This document shows positions 11,874 to 21,978 of a stretch of 64,000 bases of DNA, piece by piece (positions within the stretch are counted from its first letter, which is position 1; every line of letters begins with the position of its first letter). Origin of the DNA: Copromyces sp. CBS 386.78 (Eukaryota; Ascomycota; Sordariomycetes; Sordariales; Sordariaceae); the NCBI GenBank assembly GCA_030685235.1, contig MU839106.1:1-64000 (forward strand), in the 5' to 3' direction. A program made the translations under genes and the position numbers. The notes under the pieces were generated by a model that saw only the letters and a list, made by a program, of their open reading frames with translations, had not been told where the DNA came from and made no database searches.

Positions 11874-12727
11874 ATGACGCCAGGGGCCAGTGATCCACAT
11901 AAATCAAATCAAATCAAATCTGGGTTCTGATTTGATTTATTTGATAATTTGGAGGTCAGATTTGCTTTGTTTACATAGATATTTGATTTGATTTAGTAGA
12001 TTTGACCCGGAAAATTAATTTTCCAGTACATACTAAACCCCTGGAACAACACAAACCACCATACGACAATACTAAAAATTACTGCGATATCTCGTTGCCT
12101 AGTTAATATACGACATTTTCTTCACCAATGCTCCTACATCTGCACCCGAGATTCTGCAGCAAAAGTCACACCACACGCACCGGAGAGGTATGTACAGCAA
12201 AAATATCATGTGTTACTAACGAAACAAATCTAACAAATCAAATATGGCATCACATTTGCGTTGATTTGACTGCTTTTTTACTCGTATTTGATTTGCTAAC
12301 TAGAGGGTAGATTTGATTTGCGTTATTACTCCTTGATTTGTGTGGACCACTGCCAGGGGCAGTCAAAGCGACCAGAACGAACCCATCAACTGTCATCCCT
12401 CGGGCGCCTGAGAAGAAGAGACGGATCACAAAGAGGGAAAAGGATCTCGAAAAGGTTAACGGCTTCAGGTCTCATGGCAGGTTCATCATTAACCATTTTG
12501 TCTTGCCAACAAAGAGGTCGGCAGAGCCCGGTCTAAAAAGCTTCAAGAACGCAAAGGGGCCAGTTACCAACTTGGAGCACCGATATGCACCAACCTTCTG
12601 TCTCTGGGTCCTTGAAGCCGCTCGAACTTTCTTCATTGAGACCAAGCGCGCGAATCAGCTCCCGACTATGGCCAATGGCACCTTCCTACTACCAGTCACT
12701 TGGGAGTCGGGAGATTTGGAAAGTTGA
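11874..12727 (+). pseudogene. Unknown ORF interrupted near its start by the hAT MITE
   Basis: If the MITE and one CCAGGGGC copy are removed, the frame runs from ATG at 11874 (MTPGAVKATRTNPSTV...) directly into the open frame 12353-12727. The body is Lys/Arg-rich (PEKKRRITKREKDLEKV) and then mixed (LEHRYAPTFCLWVLEAARTF), ending at a TGA at 12725-12727. In the present sequence translation would have to start at an ATG inside the MITE end (12338), giving MCGPLPGAVK. I do not recognise the family. The compositional look of a real protein is the only support besides the restored frame. Confidence 0.4.
11880..12360. mobile_element. hAT-type MITE, 465 bp, with 8-bp target duplication
   Basis: The element spans 11888-12352. 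Terminal inverted repeats of 20 bp are CAGTGATCCACATAAATCAA at the left and, reverse-complemented, CAGTGGTCCACACAAATCAA at the right, with two mismatches. They are flanked by perfect CCAGGGGC duplications at 11880-11887 and 12353-12360. The CAGTG start and 8-bp duplication are typical of hAT elements. Both subterminal regions carry many AAATC/GATTT copies, which resemble clustered transposase-binding motifs. No transposase ORF exists, so it is non-autonomous. Composition is AT-rich but the ends are not RIP-scrambled. Confidence 0.88.
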
Positions 12728-13048
12728 ACTCTGGAACTCCTTCTCAAGCACAACAACTTTCTCTCCATCTTCAGCAAGGGCGAACATGCCAGGGTGAACA
12801 ACCCAAGCACGGTACAGCTCCTTGTTCAGGTCGGCAGAGGGCAAGTCGTCAGGGACCAAGGAGCGGCAGCAGGGCAGTCTGGCTTTGGCAATGGTAGCCG
12901 GGTAGTCGTCATCCAGAAGGGATAGATGTTGGTCATCCTCGTTAGTGTCCTCCGGGTTGAAGATGAGGCTGCACGGGAAGTCACAAGGCCTGACCATGCC
13001 CATGTGCAGCATCAAAGACTTCGCAACAAAAACCAAATCCTCCACCAT
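12689..13048 (-). CDS. Hypothetical protein, 119 aa open frame
   Basis: An open frame on the minus strand, convergent with and overlapping the end of the plus-strand frame ending at 12727. Its composition is protein-like: acidic/hydrophobic N-terminal half (NPEDTNEDDQHLSLLDDDYP) and a C-terminal segment (ELYRAWVVHPGMFALAEDGEKVVVLEKEF). No domain is recognised and no Kozak-type context marks the start. It could be an exon of a larger gene or a chance frame. The two overlapping frames here cannot both be assumed real. Confidence 0.3.
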   Translation of the reverse strand: MVEDLVFVAKSLMLHMGMVRPCDFPCSLIFNPEDTNEDDQHLSLLDDDYPATIAKARLPCCRSLVPDDLPSADLNKELYRAWVVHPGMFALAEDGEKVVVLEKEFQSSTFQISRLPSDW

Positions 13049-13289
13049 GCGAATGGTCTGCCACCAAAGAAAGCATTAGCGAACTTGCAGAAGACCTCAT
13101 TCTACGCCTGATCTCCATAAGCTGAGACGTTGCAGAACACCAGTGGCTGTTAACGTGGACGTCAAGCCCAGGAGGACGTGGGCCAGCTTTGGATACCTTA
13201 ATAGATGACCCGTTCTTCCTTGAGAGCTGGAATTACCTATTGATGTTCGATAAGAATATTCTCCGGGGTGGTGGACAGCTAAACGGCTC

Positions 13290-13500
13290 CTTCGGCGCCC
13301 ACTTCGCACCCCTGCCCGCACGGGCAGACGGAGCCCAGCCTTGCCAGATTTTACCACCTCCTTGAAAAGCGGCATCACATGCAGTACCAGGGCATGGACC
13401 CCGACGACCCTGTTGTCAACTCCGCCAACTTCCCTTCAATCACATTCTACAACATGCCCTGCACAACACCAAAGGATACCTCTGGGTATTGTCAGATGTG
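13290..13500 (+). other. Coding-like fragment without a start
   Basis: In one plus-strand frame the sequence reads through ARFYHLLEKRHHMQYQGMDP and then DDPVVNSANFPSITFYNMP. It looks like genuine protein sequence but has no start and no clear splice sites. It may be a gene relic. No family is recognised. Confidence 0.25.
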
Positions 13501-13652
13501 AAAGCACCTCAACCCAGCGCTTTTCCTACAGTCAGGTTGTTAGACACTCTTCATCCTTCCGTCTCTTGCGACCTGTAGAGGAACAAAGTTAGCAAGAACC
13601 TTGAAAGCGAACAGTCATTGACTACATGTAATAGGAAGGTAGGTGAAGGGCA

Positions 13653-13680
13653 CACATTCACATTCACATTCACATTCACG
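13653..13680. repeat. (CACATT)n microsatellite
   Basis: About four and a half perfect copies of a 6-bp CACATT unit in unique sequence. Confidence 0.9.
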
Positions 13681-14179
13681 CAAGCATCAAGTAACCAAAT
13701 GAAACATTCAAGCGCAGCCCAGAACCATGGAAATCAATTCATCACCCAGGGGTATCAACCTTGAACTCCGAAGAAACGGAACCATTCATCCCGAACTCCA
13801 AATCCTCCATCGCCAAACTCCAAGCCAAAGATCACAAGGGAATCCCAGAATATCATCAGCGCCTCCCAACGCGTCATGACATGAATTCTATCAGGATCCA
13901 GCCCGTAGACCTTTTGTGAGGAGCTCCCACGACCACGCAATAACCTTGAAGCGACCAACATCTTTAGCTGCTGCTTGACAAAGCACGAGAAGATTGTCTT
14001 TTCTAACCAGCTACCCAGTCCGAATCCTAGTCCCATTTGGAAGATGAACCACGAGCTCAAGTTTGCGCAGCAAACCCGAAGATGACCCAGTTCATCAAAG
14101 TTCCGAATCCTGTGCCTCATCCATGTCCAGTCTCCTTCACCGCATCCCGGTCACTCAACGAAAGACCACGTTGCCCAAC
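13681..14179. other. No supportable gene
   Basis: A 121-aa minus-strand open frame exists at 13755-14120, but it lacks recognisable motifs and has an unusual aromatic-rich end. I treat it as unsupported. No repeats or RNA genes were seen here. Confidence 0.4.
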
Positions 14180-14560
14180 ACGTCTACCCCAGGTCTTTGG
14201 GAACGTTTTTGCAGCCCAGTATCTGCAACCCCGGGTCTTCAGGTGCATCTAGTTGCCCGAACTTCCTCCCAAGGTCTTCTGAGAGTGCTAATATGTACCT
14301 CGGCACAAAAGGTTACAGCCCTGCACGCTTGTCCTGGGTCTTCAGGCGCGTTTTTTCAACCCTGTGTACGCTACCCCGGGTTTTCTGGGTGCGTTTTGTT
14401 TGCCCAAACTTCCTCGCCCTGGGTCTTTGGTTGGGGAGTGCTAAAGCTGCCTTTTGTACGTTGCTCCAGGTCTTATAAGGAGTCGTTTTTTCAGCCCGTT
14501 ATACGCACGAGTCCCAGGTCTTTGGGGGCGATGGTTGCCTGTTTGCAGCACTTGATTCCA
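14180..14560. repeat. Degenerate ~60-bp minisatellite (CCCNGGTCTT...GTTTTTTCAGCCC)
   Basis: Units repeatedly show CCCAGGTCTT or CCCGGGTCTT, then TT(T/C)(A/G)GGNGCG, then GTTTTTTCAGCCC or a variant, then a TATACG/TATCTGC segment, e.g. near 14185, 14230, 14335, 14378, 14465 and 14510. Copies are strongly diverged. The array lies just beyond the 3' end of the minus-strand gene ending at 14640. Plus-strand ORFs through it are by-products. Confidence 0.6.
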
Positions 14561-14639
14561 AGGAACTTGAGGAGCACTGTGGTTTGCCCGTTGATCGCTG
14601 GTCCCGGGACGATGGGGGCGATTCTTGTAGACCGGAGTC

Positions 14640-15987
14640 TTACAAGTCCCTGCTGAGCAAGGGCTTCTCGTCTTCGCTCTCACTGTCCTCATCCGAAGAC
14701 GAGGCAACGGAGGAACCTCTCGAAGGAGGGCGGAAGGCATGTTCGATGGACGCGGCAGCTGCAATTGCAGCGTCATCGTCAGGACCAAACGCAGACGAGG
14801 AAGAAGAGGGGCCAGCGACGGCGGCAGCAACCGGAGCGCGAGCAACGGTGTAGCCAGCTTGAGCCGGGGTCGGAGCCGGAGGAAGAGGACGAGTCTGGGC
14901 TGGGGCTGAGCCACCAGCGGCGCCAGACAACGACATCTGTCTCAGGGCATCCTGAGCTTTCTGCAAGTCACCCTCCTTGACCGAAGTCAGAGACCTCTGT
15001 CTCCTCTTGCTGCTCTTGGGCGGGATGGGCGGCGGCGGACCGGCTGCAGCGGCAGCGACCTCGGCAGCGGCAGCAGCGGCAGCCTGGCGATTCCTCTCCT
15101 GGATCTCCGGCTCGAGGACGCACTTTTGGCGGACCTGGTCGACAAAATTCACCATGATCTGCTCGATGCGCTCGTAGAAATTCCTGCCGTGTGTGCGCAC
15201 GACGGCGCTGTTGAGCTTGTTCCCCAGCTGGGTGTACAAGGGCTCCAGCCTGGCCTGAAACTCGGTCCACCGGTTCTTCTCCAGGTCGCGGGCACGACGC
15301 AAGTCGGCCTTCTCGCGGTCCGACAGGTGCTTCTGCTTCTGGACGAAGTGGTCGAACACTTGGTTCTTCCACTCGTCCTTCCACAGCTCTTCCAGCTGGC
15401 GCATCCGACGCGAGTGGTGCATCGGACAGCACATAGCCAGGTGCTGAGGGATCACCATGGCCTCCTCGCAGAGATTACCGGTCTGTTCGGCCTTCTCGCA
15501 CGGCACCCATTTGGAGGGGACGGGGTCGTCGTCGGTGAGCTTGTCGAGCTTGCCCTTACAGCCACCGTGCTCCTGGTGGCAGTGCCAGTACTGGTCGACG
15601 CGGAAGCACATCTTGGTTGCCGGTGGGGAGGTAGAGGAGGTCGACCTTGGGAGTGGTAGGGGACTGACTTCCTGGTGAGGAGAGTCAGGGGCAGCAGTGG
15701 TGGAGAGGCGGGAGAGTCCTTGTCTCCGTCGGAGAGGAGGAGGCGGGCGACGAACAAACTCGGGGTGAATGTCGAGCTTGGTTGTAGTGTGAGGAGAGAC
15801 TGACGGAGAGTCAGGGGCAGCAGTCGAAGGCAAGCTCGAGAAGAACTTCGGGTGCTTGGGGAGGTTGACGCCCTTGCTGAAGGTGGGGTCGTCAAGGAAG
15901 TCCTCTCTGGGAATGAAGAGGGAAAAGCGGGCGACTGTGACGCGTTAGAAATCTGACAAGACAGGCAACGAAGTTGAGAGTCGTACC
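14640..15987 (-). CDS. Conserved-looking hypothetical protein, spliced, N-terminus incomplete
   Basis: The main exon runs 15934 to 14640 on the minus strand and ends in TAA. A well-formed 52-bp intron precedes it (15986-15935: donor GGTACG, branch TTCTAAC, acceptor CACAG). With the G at 15987 it gives the frame ...VARFSLFIPREDFLDDPTF, continuous with the rest. Further upstream that frame meets a TAG that could itself be an intron acceptor, so the true start is unresolved. Later in the protein there is a Pro/Ser-rich linker, then a Cys/His-containing block beginning MCFRVDQYWHCHQEHGG (its ATG at 15611 is an alternative start). A charged helical region follows (QKQKHLSDREKADLRRARDL), then an Ala-rich coiled stretch, and finally a Ser/Asp/Glu-rich tail. 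The C/H block may bind metal. The family is unknown to me. Confidence 0.7.
15935..15986 (-). other. Fungal spliceosomal intron
   Basis: 52 bp on the minus strand, with GTACGA donor, TTCTAACG branch region 14 bases before the CACAG acceptor. It joins two in-frame coding segments of the gene at 14640-15987. Confidence 0.7.
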
Positions 15988-16049
15988 TTGATCAAAGGGA
16001 GGCGGCTAGAGAACCCGGAAAGGGGACTTAGTCGTAGCGAGCTGATGAG

Positions 16050-16946
16050 TTGCGGTTTGAAAGGCTGGGGGGAATCTTCAACTGGTATGATGTAGAAGAA
16101 AGAGTGGTGATGGCTGTCTTGACTTTGGATTTCTTCGCTCAGAGCTTGCTAGCAGGACGATACCTGGATAAGAAAAGAGGAAGAAGAGGGAAGGAAAGGC
16201 TGTCCCAGGGTAAGATTTTATGGAGGGGCAAGCCGGGAATGATCCACGCTTCTATTGTGGGAGCTCCCAGACGTGCCTGCGGTACTTTCAAATCATCCCA
16301 TCTTTTGACAGCTGGCTGCCTTGCGACTTGTACGAAATGGACGTCACCGGGACAACAGAACGGCAGAATCGAGCCACTTGCCCTTGGGATATCTGGGTCC
16401 CGAACATGGAGACGAGACGAAAGACGTGACGAGATAACAGTGAATGGCAAAGTTACGGGCTAGTATCCCTGCAGGGCAAACGCCGTCTTGAAGTTGGAAG
16501 GAGCGGCTACGGGATGGCGGGGTGGTTTGGAGAATTACGTGCCGGTCACGGATCGAGGGGCTTCGGGGCTCACAGGCAGATCACCATACCTAGTCATCAC
16601 GGCGGATTCACTTTGGAAACGTTTGGCTCACATGGTTAAACGACTTTGTCAACTTTTTGGATGCGGAGACACTCTTCATGTTGGCAAGGAATCTGAACTG
16701 AAGTGCCCAAGTTTTTGTTGCTGCTACCCTGCTCATGTTCCAAACTTGCACTTCAAATTGTAAGCTCAACCTTGTCAATTATTGCAAGCTCCAGTACAAG
16801 AAACCAGACATGATGGGTATCTGAACGAGCTCTGATCACTTTCCCCCCTGGCTCAGCTCCGAAACTCACCTTGCCCCGCGCCGAGCTTTTCGCAGATTTC
16901 TCTCCAAGCGGACACTCCTTCTTTACACCCCGACTTTCGTCTCATC
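16050..16946. other. Intergenic sequence upstream of the 14.6-16.0 kb gene
   Basis: Normal composition, ending exactly at the TAA flank of element A. Several short frames on both strands have no recognisable content. It probably includes upstream exons, leader and promoter of the minus-strand gene, but I could not delimit them. Confidence 0.4.
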
Positions 16947-17567
16947 TAAAGTTGTATTCGGTCGCCCAGTATGCCAGTATCGTAGAGGTTGCATTACTAT
17001 TGATGGCCTACAGCGAAATCGCTATATAGTAATACAATAGTAATACACCCTAACCTACCCCAACCCCCCCTATAACGTTCTCGTATTCGTTAGTATTATT
17101 ATACTAGCATACTAGTCTAACGAACGTATTACAATAAGTATTACGAATATACTAGTCCAACGAACGTACCGTAGTAAGCGTTACTAATATATTAGAATAG
17201 TAAGCGCGTTATAGTAAGCATTAATAGTACAAATCTTATAATATTTAGCATAGTATTAAAATTAAATTCATATATATATTCGTCCTATCCTTTACTTCTA
17301 TTCTTATAGGCTGGTTTTATATACTTATAATTATCGCGAAGGCATAAACTAACAAACGTTTACCTATTTTAAATAAGGGGCTATATTAATTATATTATTT
17401 GAATTACTCTTTAACCGTAGTATTAATATATAAGGGCGGTTAATCTATATATAGAAGGCGGACTAGACCTAGGGTATTCGATTATAATTCTTTCTCTCAT
17501 TACCTTTTCCTTCTTTTCCTAAGACTATTTTCTATATATTAATAATATTAATACTACCTTTAATACT

Positions 17568-17606
17568 ATGCCCCACCTCGCTAATAGGAACGGGAATAGG
17601 AAATCC
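17568..17606 (+). pseudogene. 5' end of element-A gene 1, cut off by copia insertion
   Basis: ATG at 17568 opens MPHLANRNGNRKS, 13 codons, up to the left LTR. The frame resumes at 23606 (PPSTDIS...) after the second AATCC target copy. The 39 nt plus the continuation keep phase exactly, which shows that the copia entered after codon 13. Confidence 0.7.
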
Positions 17607-17796
17607 TGTGAAACAGGCTGAACAACTGCAACGAGAGGAATCAACGATGATGGTGATGTATTGAGTTGTCAGAAAGAGGGAGACTCTACGAGTCTGGAGG
17701 TCTAGAAACGAAGGAGAGGGAGCCCTGTGCGGTGGAGCCATGGCTGGGTGGAGGCATGGCCAGCACAGCACGTGACGTGATGGCTCACCTCCAACA
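17607..17796 (-). repeat. 3' LTR of the copia element
   Basis: 190 bp, identical to 23411-23600. In element orientation it starts TGTTGGAGG and ends TTTCACA. It contains a CACGTG palindrome (about 17769) that could be a transcription-factor site. Confidence 0.97.
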
Positions 17797-17806
17797 CACC
17801 CCCGTA
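17797..17806 (-). promoter_or_regulatory. Candidate polypurine tract
   Basis: On the element's coding strand TACGGGGGTG abuts the 3' LTR. It is short and interrupted, so it is a weak tract, but its position is exactly right for plus-strand priming. Confidence 0.5.
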
Positions 17807-17874
17807 GACCGAAAGACTCTCAACGAGTCGAAACTATACTATACTATTTACATGGTGATGATTCTGTCTGGTGT

Positions 17875-20800
17875 TTACGCCCAGGGAATCTTCTGTTGAA
17901 CAAGACCAATCAACTTCACGAACTTTGCGTGCTTATCAGCCTTCAACGGCTTCGTCAATCCATCTGCTGGCATCACATCGCCGGCCAGATGGACCAAGTC
18001 CAGCTTCTTCTGTTCCGCTTGCTCAACTAACCACTTATATCGTACATCGATATAACGGTTACGAGCTGGGATGTTGATATTGAATACCCGGTTTCTGGCA
18101 TTCTCACTGTCCGTGTACAGAACCCGGTTGGTGTTGCCACCAAGACCCAGATCCTTCAGCATGCTCCCAATCCATTCAAGAGACTTAGCCGTTGGCACCA
18201 GATTCACGAACTCCGCCTCTGTTGTGCTGGTTGTGACGAGACTTTGTTTCTTCGACTTCCAGTGGATGGGACCGCAAGTAAGAAACACGACGTGCCCTGC
18301 TGTACTCTTCCTGTCTGGGATGTTGTCTGCAAAGGAGGCGTCTGCGTACGCCCTGAACTGCAAGTCAACGTGACCATCTGTTGGTGATATGCGGCCTCCC
18401 AGAATGATACCCAAGTCTGGATAACCAGCGAGGTAACGGTAGAGATGCTTCATCACCGTCAGGTGACGATCAGTTGGTTTAGCATTACCCTCACAGAGTT
18501 TGCTGACGGTAAACGTGATATCTGGTCGGGTACCCGTTGAAAGATAGTTGAGGGCACCAGTGCTCTTGATATACGACTTTTGCTGATCTGGAAGTTCTGC
18601 ACCCCCGTGGATCTTGAAATCCGGCGGCCAGGGAGTCTTTACCGGGTGAAGATCGCTACCCTGGGTCATCAGCTTGCCAGAAGTGTAACGATCGATGATG
18701 GTCTCGCAATATCGTTGTTGTGATATAAACACGGTGCGCTCTGTACGGTTTCGTACGACATCGAAACCCAGAAAGGTTCTAACTGGGCCCAGATGCTTCA
18801 TTTTGAAGTGCTTCTCGAGTGTGATCTTGATGTGGTCGACAGTCTTTTGACTGGCAGCCGCCACCAGGAAGTCGTCAACGTATAGCACCAGTAAGGCACC
18901 CAGCTTGTTGTTGATCAGCAGGCACATATCCGTCGCGATGGGTGTGAAACCCAGTGCCTTAAGCACGGGAAGTAAGGTCTCGAACCAGAACAATGGCGAT
19001 CGTTTCAATCCGTACAGAGCTCTGAGCAGCAGGCAGACCCAGTCACGGCTTCGTTTCTCCAGCCCTGTCGGCTGTTCAACGTAATACCGTTTACCGTTGG
19101 TCGTCTTGATAGGTGCGTTGAGGAAGGCTGTGTCGAAATCAAACTGCTCGCACTCAAAGTCGTTGATCGCCATGATACACAAGAACAGTCTGACGCTAAC
19201 CGAGTTGGCGACGGCGGCGTAGATGTCTTGAAGATCCCATTTGTCTTTCTCGAAGTTACCGCACACAACCCATCTAGCTCTGGCTATAAACTGCTTCGAA
19301 TCGATCTTGTACTTCTCGTCATATACCCATTTACCAGGTAGGACCTGCATATCTGGAGTCCGTCTAACCAGCTGGTAAACACCCGCATCTTCGAGGGATT
19401 TGACCTGCTTCTGCATTGTTGGTAGCCAGTACTCTTTGAAGTTCTTCATCTTTCTGGCCTGGTTGTAGTTCTTGGGGATGTTTCTATCGATTGACTGAGA
19501 CAGATCGTGAAGTACCTTCATTGCTGTAAGACAGTACTCTGGCAATCGTGTCACACGGCTGGCTTCTGCGATGCCGTGGAAGAGGGTAGGAAGTTCTGGT
19601 TTGGGATCAACAACCTTGTTGTTGCTGTCAACAGCACGTTGAACGTTATACTTGAAACCCGCTGGCTTGGCCGTTGAACGACGTGGTGGTCTGCCTTCAC
19701 GTACCTCTGAAGGCGCCGCTGGTGCGGTGGCTGCAGAAGGTTGGCTAGATTGATCGTCTGGTTGAGCTGTAGCGGTTTGTTGAGATTGACTGTTTGACGA
19801 GATCTCCAGCTGCTGAGATTGATCGTTTGGCGAGGTCTCTGGCTGCTGGGATTGTTTCTTCGAAAGTGGGTCCACCACCTGCTCAGAAGGCTGTTGATCT
19901 GTAACCTGTTCAGAAGGGGCATCGAGCTGCAGTTTGGCGATCTCCAGTGTCAGATCTGGATCTGGAGCTTCTGGAGTAGGTGTGGCTTCATCAAGCGCTC
20001 CCGGGATGGGATTCTCCTCGTTGAGATCATCAAGATCTTCAAAGTCCTCCTCTTGCTCTGTTGATCGCATCGGTTTATCGGGCGAAGGACCAGGAGATGG
20101 TGAGGGTTCGTTAGGCGGAGGAGATGGGGACTGGGTATGGTCTGGTCCCGGGGTGGGATCTGGAGACAACTGTCCTGTTTCCGGAGCTGACTGGGCCGCT
20201 GGAGGTGCGGGTGCTGCAGTCTGCTGTAACGGTTCTGGAAATCGTGTCGGTTTTGGTGTAACGTATCGAGTCTCTGGTAGATTGATCACGATATCCTTCT
20301 TCTTTATGGTGGGGTTGAACTTGTCAGTGATCTGCTGAGAGGGCGATGGGGAGTCTACCGTAGAGGGAGCTCGAGTGCCCGTGACGTTTATCCAGTACTG
20401 CACGCCAGATTCAGTAACATCTTTGATCTCTTGAATAGTCTGGTCGCTGAAGACGACTGCGTGCTCAAGAGCAGCCTCCTCTGGGGTTTCTGGTTGATCA
20501 TCTTTCTCAACGAACTTGACAGCGCTTGCACGAATGATCTGGCCAGTTTCTGGATCCCAGATCCAGTAGATTCGACCGTGTTGATCATCGTAACCTATCA
20601 GCCTGCCCGGGCGGCTTCGTTCCTGGAACTTATCGCCCTTGGTGCGTTTCTGAGGTTTGATGTAATAGTAGGCGGTGCAGAAATAACTGCGCAAGTGCTT
20701 GATCCATGGCTTGATCTCATCCTTTGGGTATCCAGGGATACAACGGGTAAGAAGCTCATGGGGGCTCTTGCCTTCTGGGTTTGCCTTAGAGGGCATGAGA

Positions 20801-21978
20801 TTCATGACCGTGACAACGCTTTGAACAACAAAAGACCACAGATGAGGGGGTATCTTGAGATCGATCATCAGAGCTCTGGAGCGCTCCATGATGATTGCTC
20901 CAGCCCTTTCAGATTTGCCGTTCATCCATGGGGTATGGGGAGTGGTCTTGTAGATCTGACAACCCTCCTCAGCAGCCCAGCGATATAGCTGACTGTTCTG
21001 GAACTCCTTGGTGCCTAAGCCCCATTCTGGACCTCCATCAATACCAATGACTTTAACCTTCAAGGCGGTTTGGATCTCAATCCATTTCTTGAACTGTTTC
21101 AGTTTGGTGAAGGCTTCGCCCTTGGTTTTGCAGAAATCAACCCAGTGATGGCCAGAGCTCTCGCACACGAAATGTACGCAGTATTGTTGACCAAGATGGT
21201 TAGGGTGATTGTGCTGGATAACATCAGCTCGTATGAACTGGATGGGGGTAGTCGTAACCTGGTGAGACTGCTTGGGCATTGTATCGGTAGCCTTCGCCCG
21301 CATACATCCATCGCAATGGTTATCATGGGTATTGCTAAGCGTGATACCTGCTTCCTGGCAAGCTTTCAAAACCTGCTCCTTTCCAGCGTGCATCAACCGC
21401 TTGTGCATTGTTGAGTAGTTGATGGAGGCGAGCATGACCATGTTGGTCTGGATCTTTGACTGGTCGAAGGTAGGAGGTTGACGAACAGGAAGGACTACCA
21501 GCTCGTTGACGTAGTCGCACTGGATAGAGTATCTGTTGCCGTGATCGATATTCAACTGGTTGGTCTTCATATCCCAGATCATACCGCTTTCCAGAAGGGA
21601 TCTGGTCGACAGTAGATTGGCGGGTGTAGAAGGGGAGTAAATGACGTTCTTGATCAAGACTCGAGCGTCACAATTCTGGTTGGTTGGCATCGTTAACTCG
21701 ACTGTGCCAATATGGTAGGATAGGGTAACTGTTCCGTCACCGATCGTATGTTTTGCCGGTTCGGGAAGGGGTTGAAGATCTGTAAACCATTTGACGTGGT
21801 TGAAGATATTGGAACCACAACCAGAGTCGTAGATCACCAGATCTTTCAACATATCTTTTGCCTTAGGAGTCTGTTGGACTTCAGCGATATCACACGTTGA
21901 ATGCTGTAGATTGTATGAAATAGAATCAACGTGGTTTGATTTCGCTACGGACTCTAGTGAAAATCCTTGAAGAAAGGG
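17875..21978 (-). CDS. pol: Copia Pol polyprotein (protease, integrase, reverse transcriptase, RNase H)
   Basis: The open frame begins at 21978, inside the end of gag, and the first ATG is at 21852. Numbering from that ATG: protease motif DSG at 9-11; integrase zinc finger H150/H155-C180/C183; integrase catalytic D210, D272 and E315 (in NGKSERA); a Pro/Ser/Gln-rich linker at about 495-730; reverse transcriptase with FDFDTAFLNA (904-913) and the YVDD active site at 991-994; RNase H with D1171 (YADASF), E1212/E1214 and D1248 (YTDSEN). The total is 1325 codons after the ATG and there are no stops. It makes the enzymes that cut the polyprotein, copy the RNA and insert the cDNA. Expression probably needs a -1 frameshift from gag. 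Confidence 0.96.
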   Translation of the reverse strand, partial: PFLQGFSLESVAKSNHVDSISYNLQHSTCDIAEVQQTPKAKDMLKDLVIYDSGCGSNIFNHVKWFTDLQPLPEPAKHTIGDGTVTLSYHIGTVELTMPTNQNCDARVLIKNVIYSPSTPANLLSTRSLLESGMIWDMKTNQLNIDHGNRYSIQCDYVNELVVLPVRQPPTFDQSKIQTNMVMLASINYSTMHKRLMHAGKEQVLKACQEAGITLSNTHDNHCDGCMRAKATDTMPKQSHQVTTTPIQFIRADVIQHNHPNHLGQQYCVHFVCESSGHHWVDFCKTKGEAFTKLKQFKKWIEIQTALKVKVIGIDGGPEWGLGTKEFQNSQLYRWAAEEGCQIYKTTPHTPWMNGKSERAGAIIMERSRALMIDLKIPPHLWSFVVQSVVTVMNLMPSKANPEGKSPHELLTRCIPGYPKDEIKPWIKHLRSYFCTAYYYIKPQKRTKGDKFQERSRPGRLIGYDDQHGRIYWIWDPETGQIIRASAVKFVEKDDQPETPEEAALEHAVVFSDQTIQEIKDVTESGVQYWINVTGTRAPSTVDSPSPSQQITDKFNPTIKKKDIVINLPETRYVTPKPTRFPEPLQQTAAPAPPAAQSAPETGQLSPDPTPGPDHTQSPSPPPNEPSPSPGPSPDKPMRSTEQEEDFEDLDDLNEENPIPGALDEATPTPEAPDPDLTLEIAKLQLDAPSEQVTDQQPSEQVVDPLSKKQSQQPETSPNDQSQQLEISSNSQSQQTATAQPDDQSSQPSAATAPAAPSEVREGRPPRRSTAKPAGFKYNVQRAVDSNNKVVDPKPELPTLFHGIAEASRVTRLPEYCLTAMKVLHDLSQSIDRNIPKNYNQARKMKNFKEYWLPTMQKQVKSLEDAGVYQLVRRTPDMQVLPGKWVYDEKYKIDSKQFIARARWVVCGNFEKDKWDLQDIYAAVANSVSVRLFLCIMAINDFECEQFDFDTAFLNAPIKTTNGKRYYVEQPTGLEKRSRDWVCLLLRALYGLKRSPLFWFETLLPVLKALGFTPIATDMCLLINNKLGALLVLYVDDFLVAAASQKTVDHIKITLEKHFKMKHLGPVRTFLGFDVVRNRTERTVFISQQRYCETIIDRYTSGKLMTQGSDLHPVKTPWPPDFKIHGGAELPDQQKSYIKSTGALNYLSTGTRPDITFTVSKLCEGNAKPTDRHLTVMKHLYRYLAGYPDLGIILGGRISPTDGHVDLQFRAYADASFADNIPDRKSTAGHVVFLTCGPIHWKSKKQSLVTTSTTEAEFVNLVPTAKSLEWIGSMLKDLGLGGNTNRVLYTDSENARNRVFNINIPARNRYIDVRYKWLVEQAEQKKLDLVHLAGDVMPADGLTKPLKADKHAKFVKLIGLVQQKIPWA

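Noticed and set aside
14640..14914. Plus- and minus-strand ORFs overlapping the end of the 14.6-kb gene
   Set aside because: They are other-phase readings of the Ser/Ala/Pro-rich, GC-biased coding sequence of the minus-strand gene.
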